From assembly GCA_025980465.1 (NCBI GenBank), contig JAICXJ010000010.1, forward strand, positions 1 through 64,000: a stretch of 64,000 nucleotides of DNA, given 5' to 3'. Made by a program: the position numbers and the translations under genes. This document shows, piece by piece, positions 1 to 9,817 of the stretch. Source of the DNA: Frankiales bacterium (GTDB taxonomy: Bacteria > Actinomycetota > Actinomycetes > JAFAQI01). The number at the start of each line of letters is the position of its first letter. Position 1 is the stretch's first letter. The notes below the pieces were generated by a model that searched no databases, had not been told where the DNA came from, and was given only the letters and a program-made list of their open reading frames with translations.

Positions 1-413
1 CCGAAGACGTCGACGATGACGGAGTGGTCGATGACCAGCTCGGTCGGGACCAGCGGGTTGATCTTCTTCGGATCACCGCCCAGGCTGGCCATCGCCTCGC
101 GCATCGCAGCGAGGTCCACGACGCACGGCACGCCCGTGAAGTCCTGCATGACGACGCGGGCCGGGCTGAACTGGATCTCGGTGTCCGGCTCGTCGTCGGC
201 CTTCCAGCCGGCGAGTGCTCGCACCTGGTCGGCGGTGACGTTGTGGCCGTCCTCGTTGCGCAGCAGGTTCTCGAGCAGGACCTTCAGGCTGTACGGGAGC
301 CGCTTGTTGCCCTCCACCGCATCGAGGGAGTAGATCGTGACGTCGCGTCCGCTCACCGAGATGGTCGTGCGGGCACCGAAGCTGTTGGCAGAGTCGCTGT
401 TGGCGGAAGACAC
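1..413 (-). CDS. acnA: aconitate hydratase, N-terminal part (runs off window start)
   Basis: Reverse-strand translation from GTG at 413: [56 protein letters not shown]..., typical aconitase A N-terminus; no stop before the window edge. Confidence 0.9.
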   Translation of the reverse strand, partial: MSSANSDSANSFGARTTISVSGRDVTIYSLDAVEGNKRLPYSLKVLLENLLRNEDGHNVTADQVRALAGWKADDEPDTEIQFSPARVVMQDFTGVPCVVDLAAMREAMASLGGDPKKINPLVPTELVIDHSVIVDVF

Positions 414-415
414 AG

Positions 416-994
416 TTAGCTCCTCGGATCGTTCGGGGGATCCTCGCGCACGGCTTGCTCGGCGAGGTCAAGGACCCCATCGAGATGTTGGACCGGCATC
501 CCGGTTGCGAGCTGAGCGACCAGGCCGTCGTACACGAGTAGCAGGAACGCGGACAGCGTCTCGATCGAGACGTCGGAACGGACCACGCCGGCGTCGCGTT
601 GCCGCGCCAGCCGAGCCTGGGTGGCACGGGAGATCGAGCGAAGGTGGTGCTGCCAGAGCGAGGCGAACTGCGGGTCGGTGCGCACCCGCCGGGAAACCTC
701 GAGCTGCACGCCGAGCCAACCGGCGTCCTTGTCCCGAAGCTTCTGCATCGCCCCGACCAGTCCGTGGTCGTCGACCAGCGTCGCGACCTCCTCGGCATCC
801 TCCTGCGCGAGGGCGAGGAACAGCGCATCCTTGTCGGCGAAGTGGTGGAAGATCGCGCCCCGGGACAGCCCGGTCTCCTCTTCTAACCGGCGCACCGTCG
901 CGCCCTCGTACCCATAGGCGGCAAATGCCCGCCGGGCGCCGTCAAGAACCCGGCGCCGGGTCGCCTCGAGGCGTTCGGGCGAGACCTTCGGCAT
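416..994 (-). CDS. acnR: TetR-family regulator, AcnR-like aconitase repressor
   Basis: [59 protein letters not shown]: TetR HTH; 2 bp upstream of acn; resembles actinobacterial AcnR. Confidence 0.85.
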   Translation of the reverse strand: MPKVSPERLEATRRRVLDGARRAFAAYGYEGATVRRLEEETGLSRGAIFHHFADKDALFLALAQEDAEEVATLVDDHGLVGAMQKLRDKDAGWLGVQLEVSRRVRTDPQFASLWQHHLRSISRATQARLARQRDAGVVRSDVSIETLSAFLLLVYDGLVAQLATGMPVQHLDGVLDLAEQAVREDPPNDPRS

Positions 995-1001
995 GGCCTG
1001 A

Positions 1002-1019
1002 AAGTACCAAACCGTACGT
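1002..1019. promoter_or_regulatory. candidate TetR/AcnR operator
   Basis: Imperfect inverted repeat AAGTAC-CAAACC-GTACGT just upstream of the acnR start. Confidence 0.4.
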
Positions 1020-1082
1020 CCGTCTTGCAATAGCCCGGAGCCAGGTGGGCCCAGGAAGATCACGGAATATTCACGGCTTCCC

Positions 1083-1101
1083 GCCGCCTTTTGACGGCGG
1101 C
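1083..1101 (-). terminator. hairpin immediately after the alcohol dehydrogenase stop
   Basis: GCCGCC-TTTTGAC-GGCGGC inverted repeat; no clear T tract. Confidence 0.4.
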
Positions 1102-2177
1102 TACGGGAGGACGAGGGTGCGACCGCCGTGGCCCGCGCGCATCCGGCCGAAGGCCGCGTCGATGGCGCTGAGGTCCCCACGGTCGGTGACGAGGGCGTCG
1201 AGATCGAGCTTTCCGTTGCGCCACGCCTCGATCAGCCGAGGTACGTCGGCGTCGGGGTCGGTGCATCCGTAGACACACCCGGTGATGGAGCGGGCGAAGT
1301 AGAACAGCTCCAGCGCGCCCCAGTCGACCCGATCGTCGTTGCCACCCACGCCGACGATGACCAGCCGCCCGCCTCGTCGCGTCGTACCCCACGCAGCACG
1401 AATCGTCGCGGACCGACCGACGCACTCGAGGGCGACGTCGGCGCCCCGGCCGCCGGTCAGCTCGCGGACCTGGGCGCTGAGATCGTCCGTTGCGAGCAGG
1501 AACTCGGTCGCTCCGCAACGCCGGGCGAGCTCGCCTTTGTCCGGGCTGACATCGACGGCGATGATCGTCTCGACACCCGCGAGCCGGGCGCCCTGCAGCG
1601 CCGACAACCCGACGCCGCCGAGTCCGTGGACGATCACACTCTCGTCGGGCCGTGGCTTGGCGAGGTTGGTGACCGCGCCGACGCCGGTGAGCACGGCACA
1701 GCCGAGCAGAGCCGCGATCTCGAGCGGGATGTCGTCACCGACCGGGATCACCGCGTTCGCCGGGACGACGGTCTCCTCGGCGAACGAGCCGGTCCCGATT
1801 CCGGGGTAGACGTCGAGGTCACCGAGGCGGGCGTGCGGCACTCGCGAGGCGCCGGCGGAGTTCTCGCAGATCCACGGCTCGCCGTGGGTGCAGAACCAGC
1901 AGGTGCGGCACGGCGGCGCCCAGTTGAGAACGACGCGATCTCCGGGCGACACCTGCGAAACCTCGCTGCCGACGGCGAGAACGGTCCCTGAACCCTCGTG
2001 CCCGAGCACCACCGGGAAGCTCTGTTTCAGCACCCCGGTGCCGAGCGAGAGGTCGGAGTGACACACCCCCGATGCGGTGATCTTGACGTGAACGTCGGTC
2101 GGGCCGAGCGGGCGCAGCGTGATGTCCCGCACCTCGTTCGGGCCACCCACCTCTAGACACACCGCGGCCTTGACCAT
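1101..2177 (-). CDS. Zn-dependent alcohol dehydrogenase (MDR family)
   Basis: GHEGSGTVLAVG, structural Zn cysteines (CRTCWFC), Rossmann VHGLGGVGLSALQGA. Confidence 0.88.
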   Translation of the reverse strand: MVKAAVCLEVGGPNEVRDITLRPLGPTDVHVKITASGVCHSDLSLGTGVLKQSFPVVLGHEGSGTVLAVGSEVSQVSPGDRVVLNWAPPCRTCWFCTHGEPWICENSAGASRVPHARLGDLDVYPGIGTGSFAEETVVPANAVIPVGDDIPLEIAALLGCAVLTGVGAVTNLAKPRPDESVIVHGLGGVGLSALQGARLAGVETIIAVDVSPDKGELARRCGATEFLLATDDLSAQVRELTGGRGADVALECVGRSATIRAAWGTTRRGGRLVIVGVGGNDDRVDWGALELFYFARSITGCVYGCTDPDADVPRLIEAWRNGKLDLDALVTDRGDLSAIDAAFGRMRAGHGGRTLVLP

Positions 2178-2225
2178 CGGGTCACCCTAGTGTTGCGGGG
2201 GAGTTGTCGCGACGAAGGAGAGACC

Positions 2226-2663
2226 GTGCCCACTCGTACCGCTCGCACCGCCTGGAACGGCACCCTGCAGGACGGCTCCGGACAGGTCGAGCTGACCAGC
2301 AGCGGTGTCGGCACCTACGAGGTCAGTTTCCCGAAGCGGGCCGCCGACGAATCGCCCGGCACCACCAGCCCGGAGGAGCTCATCGCCGCCGCGCACACGG
2401 CCTGCTACGCGATGTCGCTGTCGAACGAGATCGCACAGCTCGGCGGCACCCCTCAGGCGCTCGACGTCACCGCCGCCGTCACGCTCGGTGCCGACCCGAA
2501 CGGCGGCTTCGCGATCACCGGCATCAAGCTGACCGTCGAGGGCGAGGTGGAGGGTCTCGACGCGGCCGGCTTCGACAAGGCAGCGCAGGCAGCCAAGGTC
2601 GGCTGTCCGGTCAGCAAGGCGTTGTCGGGTACGACGATCACCCTCGAGGCCTCGCTCGCCTAG
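2226..2663 (+). CDS. OsmC-family peroxiredoxin
   Basis: VPTRTARTAWNGTLQDGSGQVEL...TSPEELIAAAHTACYAMSLS...VGCPVSKAL; catalytic Cys context of OsmC. Confidence 0.88.
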   Translation: MPTRTARTAWNGTLQDGSGQVELTSSGVGTYEVSFPKRAADESPGTTSPEELIAAAHTACYAMSLSNEIAQLGGTPQALDVTAAVTLGADPNGGFAITGIKLTVEGEVEGLDAAGFDKAAQAAKVGCPVSKALSGTTITLEASLA

Positions 2664-2669
2664 CGACCG

Positions 2670-3428
2670 ATGTCCAACCTCGAGACCGTCGCTCACTGGT
2701 TGCGAGACGCCCGGACGGTCACCGTGCTGACCGGGGCGGGGATGAGCACCGACTCCGGAATCCCCGACTACCGCGGCCCGAACGGCATCTGGACCCGCGA
2801 CCCGAAGGCGGAGCGGCTCTCCACCTATGCCGACTACGTCGGCAGCGCTGAGGTCCGACGCGAGTCATGGGCCAGACGGCTGGACCATCCCGCCTGGGGT
2901 GCGAGCCCCAACTCGGGGCATCAGGCGCTGGTCGACCTCGAACGCCGGGGAAAGCTGCGCGCCCTGATCACCCAGAACGTCGACGGGCTGCATCAACGCG
3001 CCGGCTCCGCGCCCGAGCTCGTCATGGAACTGCACGGCACGATCTGGTTCGCCGAATGCCTGAGCTGCAGCGACCGGACTGCGATGGAGCAGGCCTTGGA
3101 GCGGGTCCGCGCGGGCGACCCTGACCCGGCCTGCAAGGAGTGCGGCGGGCTGATCAAGTCCGCGACGATCTCCTTTGGCCAGCCGCTGAACGAGGAGGTG
3201 ATCCGAGCCGCGGTCGACGCCTCGACCGACTGCGACTTGTTCATCGCCATCGGAAGCTCGCTCACCGTGCAGCCGGCAGCCGGGCTGTGTGAGGTCGCGG
3301 TCGGCGCCGGCGCGCAGTTGGTCGTCATCAATGCCCAGCCGACGCCGTACGACGATCTCGCCGATTCCGTGCTCTGCGATCCGATCGGCGAGGTGCTGCC
3401 TGCCCTCGTCGCGGCGTCTCAACGCTGA
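2670..3428 (+). CDS. cobB: NAD-dependent protein deacylase, Sir2 family
   Basis: TGAGMSTDSGIPDYRGPNGIW, TQNVDGLHQRAGS, ELHGT, CxxC...CxxC Zn site. Confidence 0.9.
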   Translation: MSNLETVAHWLRDARTVTVLTGAGMSTDSGIPDYRGPNGIWTRDPKAERLSTYADYVGSAEVRRESWARRLDHPAWGASPNSGHQALVDLERRGKLRALITQNVDGLHQRAGSAPELVMELHGTIWFAECLSCSDRTAMEQALERVRAGDPDPACKECGGLIKSATISFGQPLNEEVIRAAVDASTDCDLFIAIGSSLTVQPAAGLCEVAVGAGAQLVVINAQPTPYDDLADSVLCDPIGEVLPALVAASQR

Positions 3429-3599
3429 CCGACAGCGCCGCGTCTGTCCGGCCGCCATGTCTGAACACACCCGTGGCGTGGGTTGCCTTCGGTGGCCGGC
3501 TCGCCGGCTCGCCGGCTCGGGCGCCTCTGACCCAACGTTTGTGTTCGGGATTGGCGGTGGGGGTTCTGCTCGCCGATCGATCGCAATAGTGTCGCGACC

Positions 3600-5138
3600 A
3601 TGAAGGTTCCGCTGTCGGCTGCTGACTTTCTTGATCGGGCCGAGACGGTGTACGGCGATCGGGTCGGCGTCATCGACGAGCCCGACGTAGCGGACTCGTT
3701 GGGTTCGCTCAGCTATCGCCAGATCGCCCAGCGAGTGCGTGGGTTGCAGTCCGGTCTCGACGAGCTCAACGTTGCGGTCGGCGAACGAGTGGCCGTCGTC
3801 TCGCCCAACTCGGCCCGGCTGTTGGAGCTGTTCTACGCCGTGCCGAGCTCGGGTCGGATCCTGGTCCCGATCAACTTCCGGCTGAAGTCGGAGGAGGTCG
3901 AGTACATCGTCGACCACTCCGGCGCCTCGGTCCTGCTTGTCGACCCGGAGATCGACGAGGCGATTCCCACCGTGACCGCGAAGCACCGCTTCCTGTTGGG
4001 TGCGCACAGTGATGAGGCGTTGCTGCGGGTCGATCGAGAGCCGCAGTTGTGGGCCGACGCCTCGGAGGACGCGACCGCGACGATCAACTACACCAGCGGT
4101 ACGACGGCGCGACCGAAGGGCGTCCAGATCACGCATCGCAACATCTGGGTGAATGCCGTGACGTTCGGACTGCACGCCGGGGTCAGCGACTGGGACACCT
4201 ACCTGCACACGCTGCCGATGTTCCATGCCAACGGCTGGGGGATGCTCTACACCGCCGCCGGCCTCGGGGTGCCGCAGATCGTGCTCCGCAAGGTCGACGG
4301 CACCGGCATCCTGCGCCGGATCGGCGAGCACGGCGTCACGTTCATGTGCGCCGCGCCCGCGGTCGTCAACGCGATCCTCGACGCCGCTCCGACATGGCAG
4401 GGCGCCATCCCGGGATCGGACCGGGTGGCGAGGGTGATCTGTGCCGGCGCTCCGCCGCCGTCAAAGACGATCGAGCGCATCGAAACCGAGCTCGGGTGGG
4501 AGTTCTGCCAGATCTACGGGCTCACCGAGACCTCGCCGTTGCTGACCATCAACCGACGTCGTCGCGAAGACGCCGACAAGCCGGTCACCGAGGTGTCGAA
4601 GGACCTCGGCCGAGCAGGCGCTCCCGCGATCGGTGTGGCGCTGCGCATCAGCGACTCGGGGGAGGTCCAGGCCCGCTCGAACGTCGTACTCGAGGGCTAC
4701 TGGCAGCAGCCAGAGGCGACCGCTGACGCGCTGGACGGCGACTGGTTCCACACCGGCGACGGCGGCTTCCTCGACGACGAGGGCTATCTCACGATCTCGG
4801 ACCGCAAGAAGGACATCATCATCACCGGCGGCGAGAACGTGTCGTCGATCGAGGTGGAGGACTGCCTCTACAGCGCGGCCGGGGTCGCCGAGTGTGCCGT
4901 GATCGGGGTGCCCGATGAGAAGTGGGGCGAGACGATCAAGGCGATCGTGGTACGGACGGCTGGCAGTGACTGCACTGAGGCCGACCTGATCTCCCACTGC
5001 AAGGCGCGGCTGGCCGGATTCAAGGCGCCGAGGTCGGTCGAGTTCGTCGAGGTGATCCCGCGCACCGCGACCGGCAAGGTGCAGAAGTTCAAGCTTCGCG
5101 AGCCTTATTGGGAAGGTCGTGACCGCCAGGTCAACTAA
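3600..5138 (+). CDS. AMP-dependent acyl-CoA synthetase/ligase
   Basis: NYTSGTTARPKGVQITHRN, YGLTETSP, DRKKDIIITGGENVSSIEVE, PRTATGKVQKFKLR. Confidence 0.9.
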   Translation: MKVPLSAADFLDRAETVYGDRVGVIDEPDVADSLGSLSYRQIAQRVRGLQSGLDELNVAVGERVAVVSPNSARLLELFYAVPSSGRILVPINFRLKSEEVEYIVDHSGASVLLVDPEIDEAIPTVTAKHRFLLGAHSDEALLRVDREPQLWADASEDATATINYTSGTTARPKGVQITHRNIWVNAVTFGLHAGVSDWDTYLHTLPMFHANGWGMLYTAAGLGVPQIVLRKVDGTGILRRIGEHGVTFMCAAPAVVNAILDAAPTWQGAIPGSDRVARVICAGAPPPSKTIERIETELGWEFCQIYGLTETSPLLTINRRRREDADKPVTEVSKDLGRAGAPAIGVALRISDSGEVQARSNVVLEGYWQQPEATADALDGDWFHTGDGGFLDDEGYLTISDRKKDIIITGGENVSSIEVEDCLYSAAGVAECAVIGVPDEKWGETIKAIVVRTAGSDCTEADLISHCKARLAGFKAPRSVEFVEVIPRTATGKVQKFKLREPYWEGRDRQVN

Positions 5139-5175
5139 GTGCCCGGGGTCAATCCGTCGCCCATATGCTGGCGGC

Positions 5176-6483
5176 GTGCCGACTCTTCCGTCGTACCCGT
5201 TCACCACACATCGGCTCGACAACGGGCTGCAGGTCCTGATCAGCGAGGACCACTTGGCACCCGTCGTCGCCGTCAACATCTGGTACGACGTGGGCTCCCG
5301 GCACGAATCACCTGGTCGGACCGGCTTCGCCCACCTCTTCGAGCACCTGATGTTCCAGGGCTCGGCGAACGTCGCTCGCGGCGAACACTTCGCGACCGTC
5401 AACGCCGCCGGCGGCACTCTCAACGGCACCACCTGGTGCGACCGGACCAACTACTTCGAGACCGTCCCGTCACACCATCTCGCGACTGCGCTGTGGCTGG
5501 AGGCCGACCGGATGGGCGGGCTACTCGAGGCGCTCGATCAGGACAACCTCGACAACCAGCGGGACGTTGTCAAAAACGAGAAGCGGCAGACCAGGGACAA
5601 CCAGCCATACGGCTCGTGGCTCGACCAGCTTCACGAGCTCGCCTTTCCGGCCGGCCACCCCTACCACCACGCGACGATCGGTTCGATGCAGGACCTCGAC
5701 GCGGCCGAGCTCGGCGACGCCCGGGCCTTCTACGAGACCTGGTACGCGCCGGACAATGCCCGGCTGGCGATCGTCGGGGACGTCGACCCTGCCGAGGCGC
5801 TCTCGCTGGTCGAGAAGTACTTCGGCGGCATCCCGGCGAAGGGCGGCTTCCCGACTCCGCCGCCAACCACCATCCCGCCCCGCATCGGGCGAGAGATTCG
5901 CAAGACGGTGCCGGATCGAGTCCCGGTCGCCCGCAGCTTCCTCGCGTACCGAACCGCTCCGTTCGGGACCAAGGAGTTCGACGCGATTCAGGTCGCGTGC
6001 GCAGTGCTGGGTGGGGGCCGAGGGAGCCGGTTGTACAAGTCGCTGGTGCTCGACCGTCAGCTGCTCCAGCCCTCGGACGGCATGATCGTGGACAGCTGGC
6101 CGTTCATCGGTGGCGCGACGGTCACCGTCGCCGACCTGCCGGCGCGCGAAGGCGTCCCGATCGACTCACTGGAGGCCGCCTTCCACCAGGAAGTCGCGAA
6201 GATCTCTGAGGGCATCACCGACGCCGAGCTCGAGCGCGCGAAGGCGATGCTGACCAGCCAGTGGCTGCACCACCTCGCGAGTGTCGACGGCCGGGCCGAC
6301 ACCTTCAACCAGTACGCGACGCTCCTCGGCGATCCCGGTCTCGTCAACGAGGCGCTGCCGTCGGTGCTCGCTGTGACGGCAGCCGACGTCGTGGCGGCCG
6401 TCGGCCAGGTCATGCGTCACGACAACCGGGTAGTCCTCACCTTCATCCCGGACTCACCCGACGAGCAGGAAGCTGCGGCGTGA
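5176..6483 (+). CDS. M16 family zinc metallopeptidase (catalytic subunit)
   Basis: HLFEHLMFQG (HxxEH) motif; GTG start VPTLPSYPFTTHRLDNGLQV. Confidence 0.9.
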   Translation: MPTLPSYPFTTHRLDNGLQVLISEDHLAPVVAVNIWYDVGSRHESPGRTGFAHLFEHLMFQGSANVARGEHFATVNAAGGTLNGTTWCDRTNYFETVPSHHLATALWLEADRMGGLLEALDQDNLDNQRDVVKNEKRQTRDNQPYGSWLDQLHELAFPAGHPYHHATIGSMQDLDAAELGDARAFYETWYAPDNARLAIVGDVDPAEALSLVEKYFGGIPAKGGFPTPPPTTIPPRIGREIRKTVPDRVPVARSFLAYRTAPFGTKEFDAIQVACAVLGGGRGSRLYKSLVLDRQLLQPSDGMIVDSWPFIGGATVTVADLPAREGVPIDSLEAAFHQEVAKISEGITDAELERAKAMLTSQWLHHLASVDGRADTFNQYATLLGDPGLVNEALPSVLAVTAADVVAAVGQVMRHDNRVVLTFIPDSPDEQEAAA

Positions 6484-7835
6484 CCCTCATCAACCAGCGG
6501 CCCGAGGCCGGCGAGCCGCGTTCGTGGCGGTTCCCGGCGTTCGAACGCCGCACCGTCGCGGGCGGGCAGCTGCTCGCGGCGCACCTTCCCGGCCGCCCGC
6601 TGGCAGTGACGTCGCTGGTGATTGACGCCGGCGCGGCTCTTGAGCCGATCGGTCGGGAGGGCGTCGCCGAGCTCGTCGCCCGGGCGTTCTCCGAAGGCAC
6701 CGCCGCGAAGGACGCGTATGAGTTCGGGGTGGCGGCGGAGCGCCTCGGCGCGACCTGGCGGGCCTCGAGCGATTGGGACTCGCTACGGCTCGGTCTGGAG
6801 GTGCCGGTCGGCGAGCTTGCCGCGGCGAGCGAGCTCATGGCGGAGGCGGTGCAGACCGCGACCTTCGACGACGACGTTCTCACCCGGGTGCTCGACGAGC
6901 GGATCGACGAGCTCAGCCTCGAGCGCAGCCAGCCGGCCTCTCGCGGGGCCGAGGCGTTTGCAGCCGCGGTGTTCGCGGACGGCAGCCGTTACGACTGTCC
7001 GGACGGCGGCGATCCGTCCTCGTTGGACCGGATCGAACTTGCTGACATCCGTGCCTACCGCGCGGCTCGGGTCGCTCGCGAGACCGCGACGATGGTGGTT
7101 GTCGGCGACCTCGAATCGGTCGATCTCGACGAGCTGGGCCGGTTGGTTTTCGATGGCTGGGACGACAAGCCGGACGATGCCTCGCCACCCGTCGTGTCGC
7201 CACGAGCGCCAGGCCGCCGCGTCGTGGTCGTTGACCGGCCAGGCTCGGTGCAGTCATTGGTGCTGGTCGGGCACGACGGACCGCCGCGCGCCATCGAGGA
7301 CTATGTCCCGATGACGACGATGTCGCTCGTGCTCGGCGGGATGTTCTCCTCGCGGCTCAACCTCAAGATCCGCGAGGAGAAGGGCTACGCCTACGGCGCG
7401 TTCGGCAGCTTCGACACTCGCAAGCACGGGGGAGTCTTCGCTGCCCGGGCCGCGGTTCAGAGCGAGGTGACCGTTCCGGCCCTCCTCGACATGGTGGGTG
7501 AGGTCGAACGGATGCGCGCGGACGGCCTCGAGCCGGCCGAGCTGGCGCAGGCGACGGCGTACCGGTCCGGAGTCTTCCCGATCAACTTCGCCGGCGTCAT
7601 GGCGGTCGGGGCGGGCCTCGGCGACATCATCGTGCACGGTTTCGCCGACGACCATTTCGACAAGCTTCGCGAGCAGGTCATGAACGTCACCCTTGACGCG
7701 GCCAACGCTGCAGCTGCCGCCCGGTTGCGTCCCGAAGATCTGGTGACGGTCGTCGTCGGCGACGCGTCGTCGTGCGCGAAGGACCTCGAGGGAGCCGGGT
7801 TGGGCCCGGTCACCGTGGTGCCCGACCAGCAGTGA
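6480..7835 (+). CDS. M16 family peptidase-like protein lacking HxxEH (non-catalytic partner)
   Basis: M16 fold-like sequence, HxxEH position reads GREGVAELVARAF; 4-bp overlap with upstream M16 gene. Confidence 0.82.
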   Translation: MTLINQRPEAGEPRSWRFPAFERRTVAGGQLLAAHLPGRPLAVTSLVIDAGAALEPIGREGVAELVARAFSEGTAAKDAYEFGVAAERLGATWRASSDWDSLRLGLEVPVGELAAASELMAEAVQTATFDDDVLTRVLDERIDELSLERSQPASRGAEAFAAAVFADGSRYDCPDGGDPSSLDRIELADIRAYRAARVARETATMVVVGDLESVDLDELGRLVFDGWDDKPDDASPPVVSPRAPGRRVVVVDRPGSVQSLVLVGHDGPPRAIEDYVPMTTMSLVLGGMFSSRLNLKIREEKGYAYGAFGSFDTRKHGGVFAARAAVQSEVTVPALLDMVGEVERMRADGLEPAELAQATAYRSGVFPINFAGVMAVGAGLGDIIVHGFADDHFDKLREQVMNVTLDAANAAAAARLRPEDLVTVVVGDASSCAKDLEGAGLGPVTVVPDQQ

Positions 7836-9817
7836 GCCGGCTGGTCCCCGGCGGGCTGCGGCTCGTCGCAGTGACGCTGATCGGCGCGCTCGGTGTCGCA
7901 CTCTTCGGATCGAGTGCTGCCGCAACGCCGAGTGCGCGCGCGGCTCAGCCCGTGGTCGTCATTGTGGCGGTACCTGACCTGCTCTGGTCCGACGTCGCCG
8001 TGATGCCGCATCTCGACGCCGTCGCGTCCCGCGGCGCGGTCGGTGAGCTGGTCGTGAAGACGGCCGGTGGCGTCACCCGCTGTCCCGCCGGACTGCTCGC
8101 CGTGTCGGCGGGAAACCGTACCGAAGCTCCGGCCCCAGCCGGTGCCCGCTGCGCCATCGCCGCCGCATCGTGGCCGGCATTGACGCAGGCGAACCGGCGG
8201 AGCCGGTATCGGGCCCGACTCGGCGTCCTCGGCACGACCCTGCAGGCCGGTGGGGTGCCGACCGTGGCGGTGGGCGCGACCGCCGCTGCGATGCTCGCCG
8301 ACGCTGCGGGTACCGTCACCGCCACCGTCCGCAGCCTCCCGCAGGCGTTGCGGGTGGGCGGAGTCATCGGTGTCGTCGATCCCGGCTTGTACGACGCGAC
8401 CAGCCAGCAGCGTGCAGCGGCACGGCGGCAGGTCGACGCGCATCTCGCGTCGATCGTCGCCTCGCTACCGGCCGGCGCGACGGTGCTGATCGCAGGGGTG
8501 AGTGACGCCGGCACCGGAAGCGCCGCGCTTCACGCGGTCGTCGTCGCCGGCCCGGGTTGGCGACACACCGAGATGCACTCCTCGGCCGCGGGTCGAGCGC
8601 CCTACGTTCAGCTCATCGATCTGGCCCCGACGGTGCTGACGATCGAGCGGCTCGCGGTACCACCGACCGTGGCTGGACGCCCGATGCTGCAGTCGGCACG
8701 CCATGTGCCGCCGATCTCGGCATTCATCGAGGACAACCGCCACGCGGTCCGGGAGGGCACCCTCGGTCAGCTCACCTTCCTCATTGTCGGCATCCTCGCA
8801 ATCATGGTGATGTGCCTGGCGAGCCTGCCGTTGACGCTGGCCCGCCGGGCCGGTGGCTGGCTGGCCCGGCTGGTCGCACCAGCGCCGGTCATGATGTTCG
8901 TCGCGAATGCCGTCCCATGGTGGCGATGGGGCAACTGGTCATACGGAGTCGTGATGGCGGCTGGCTGCATCGCGTTGGCGGTGCTGACCACGTTGGTCAT
9001 GCAGTCCCGGCCCTGGGCGGGCCTGATTGCGGTACCGGCCTGTTCCTTTCTCGCCCTCGTGCTGGACCAGCTCAGTGGCGCCCACCTCCAACTGTCCGCC
9101 CCTCTGGGGGATAACCCGCTGGTCGCAGGGCGCTTCCGCGGGATGGGCAACATCGACTTCGCCGTCATGGCGACGTCGGGGCTGCTCGTTGCCGGCGTGG
9201 TCGGCGGGCGGGTGCGCCGTGCAGCGGGACTCGCCGTCGCCGGCGGGATCGTGCTGGTCGCCCTCGTCGTCGACGGCGCTCCGCGGCTCGGTGACGACCT
9301 CGGCGGCGTGCTCTCGCTGGTTCCCGCAGCGCTCGTCCTTCTCGCCCTTCTCGCCCAGGTGCGGTTGACCTGGGTGCGGGTGGTTGGGGTCGTTGTCGCG
9401 ACCGCCGTCGTCGCCCTCGGCGTTGCGCTCGCCGACTACAGCCGTCCGGCGAGCTCGCAGACCCATGTCGGCCGGTTCGTCGGACAGGTGTTGCACGGCG
9501 GCGCCGGCACCGAGGTACGCCGCAAGCTTGATGCGGTCGTCGGAAGCTTCGGCGGCACGGTCGGCACCGTGCTGTTCATCGTCGCCGTCGTCTTGGCAGT
9601 CGCGCACCATCGTCGATTGCGCGCTGCCGCGACGGCGGCTCCCGGGGTGACGGCCAGTACAGCGGCGATCGTCATACTCGCGATCGTCGCGACGGTGCTG
9701 AACGATTCCGGGGTCACGATCGCGGCGATGGTCATCGTGGTCGGATTCATGACGGTCTACGGCGCTGGGTGGTCAGCAGTCCGGGCGGCCGCGGGCGATG
9801 CCGGACATGGCGACTAG
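7832..9817 (+). CDS. multi-pass membrane protein with extracytoplasmic alkaline phosphatase-like N-terminal region
   Basis: Signal/TM start, VVVIVAVPDLLWSDVAVMPHLDAVASRGAVGELVVKTAGG..., many TM segments C-terminally; 4-bp overlap with upstream gene. Confidence 0.65.
   Translation: MSRLVPGGLRLVAVTLIGALGVALFGSSAAATPSARAAQPVVVIVAVPDLLWSDVAVMPHLDAVASRGAVGELVVKTAGGVTRCPAGLLAVSAGNRTEAPAPAGARCAIAAASWPALTQANRRSRYRARLGVLGTTLQAGGVPTVAVGATAAAMLADAAGTVTATVRSLPQALRVGGVIGVVDPGLYDATSQQRAAARRQVDAHLASIVASLPAGATVLIAGVSDAGTGSAALHAVVVAGPGWRHTEMHSSAAGRAPYVQLIDLAPTVLTIERLAVPPTVAGRPMLQSARHVPPISAFIEDNRHAVREGTLGQLTFLIVGILAIMVMCLASLPLTLARRAGGWLARLVAPAPVMMFVANAVPWWRWGNWSYGVVMAAGCIALAVLTTLVMQSRPWAGLIAVPACSFLALVLDQLSGAHLQLSAPLGDNPLVAGRFRGMGNIDFAVMATSGLLVAGVVGGRVRRAAGLAVAGGIVLVALVVDGAPRLGDDLGGVLSLVPAALVLLALLAQVRLTWVRVVGVVVATAVVALGVALADYSRPASSQTHVGRFVGQVLHGGAGTEVRRKLDAVVGSFGGTVGTVLFIVAVVLAVAHHRRLRAAATAAPGVTASTAAIVILAIVATVLNDSGVTIAAMVIVVGFMTVYGAGWSAVRAAAGDAGHGD

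Noticed and set aside
2865-4331. 488-aa antisense ORF
   Set aside because: Lies opposite clear Sir2 and acyl-CoA synthetase genes; low-complexity Arg/Asp/Val-rich composition typical of GC-rich shadow ORFs
4461-5450. 329-aa minus-strand ORF
   Set aside because: Antisense to the acyl-CoA synthetase and M16 genes, no recognisable motif
7457-8443. 328-aa minus-strand ORF
   Set aside because: Shadow of the M16-like and membrane protein genes
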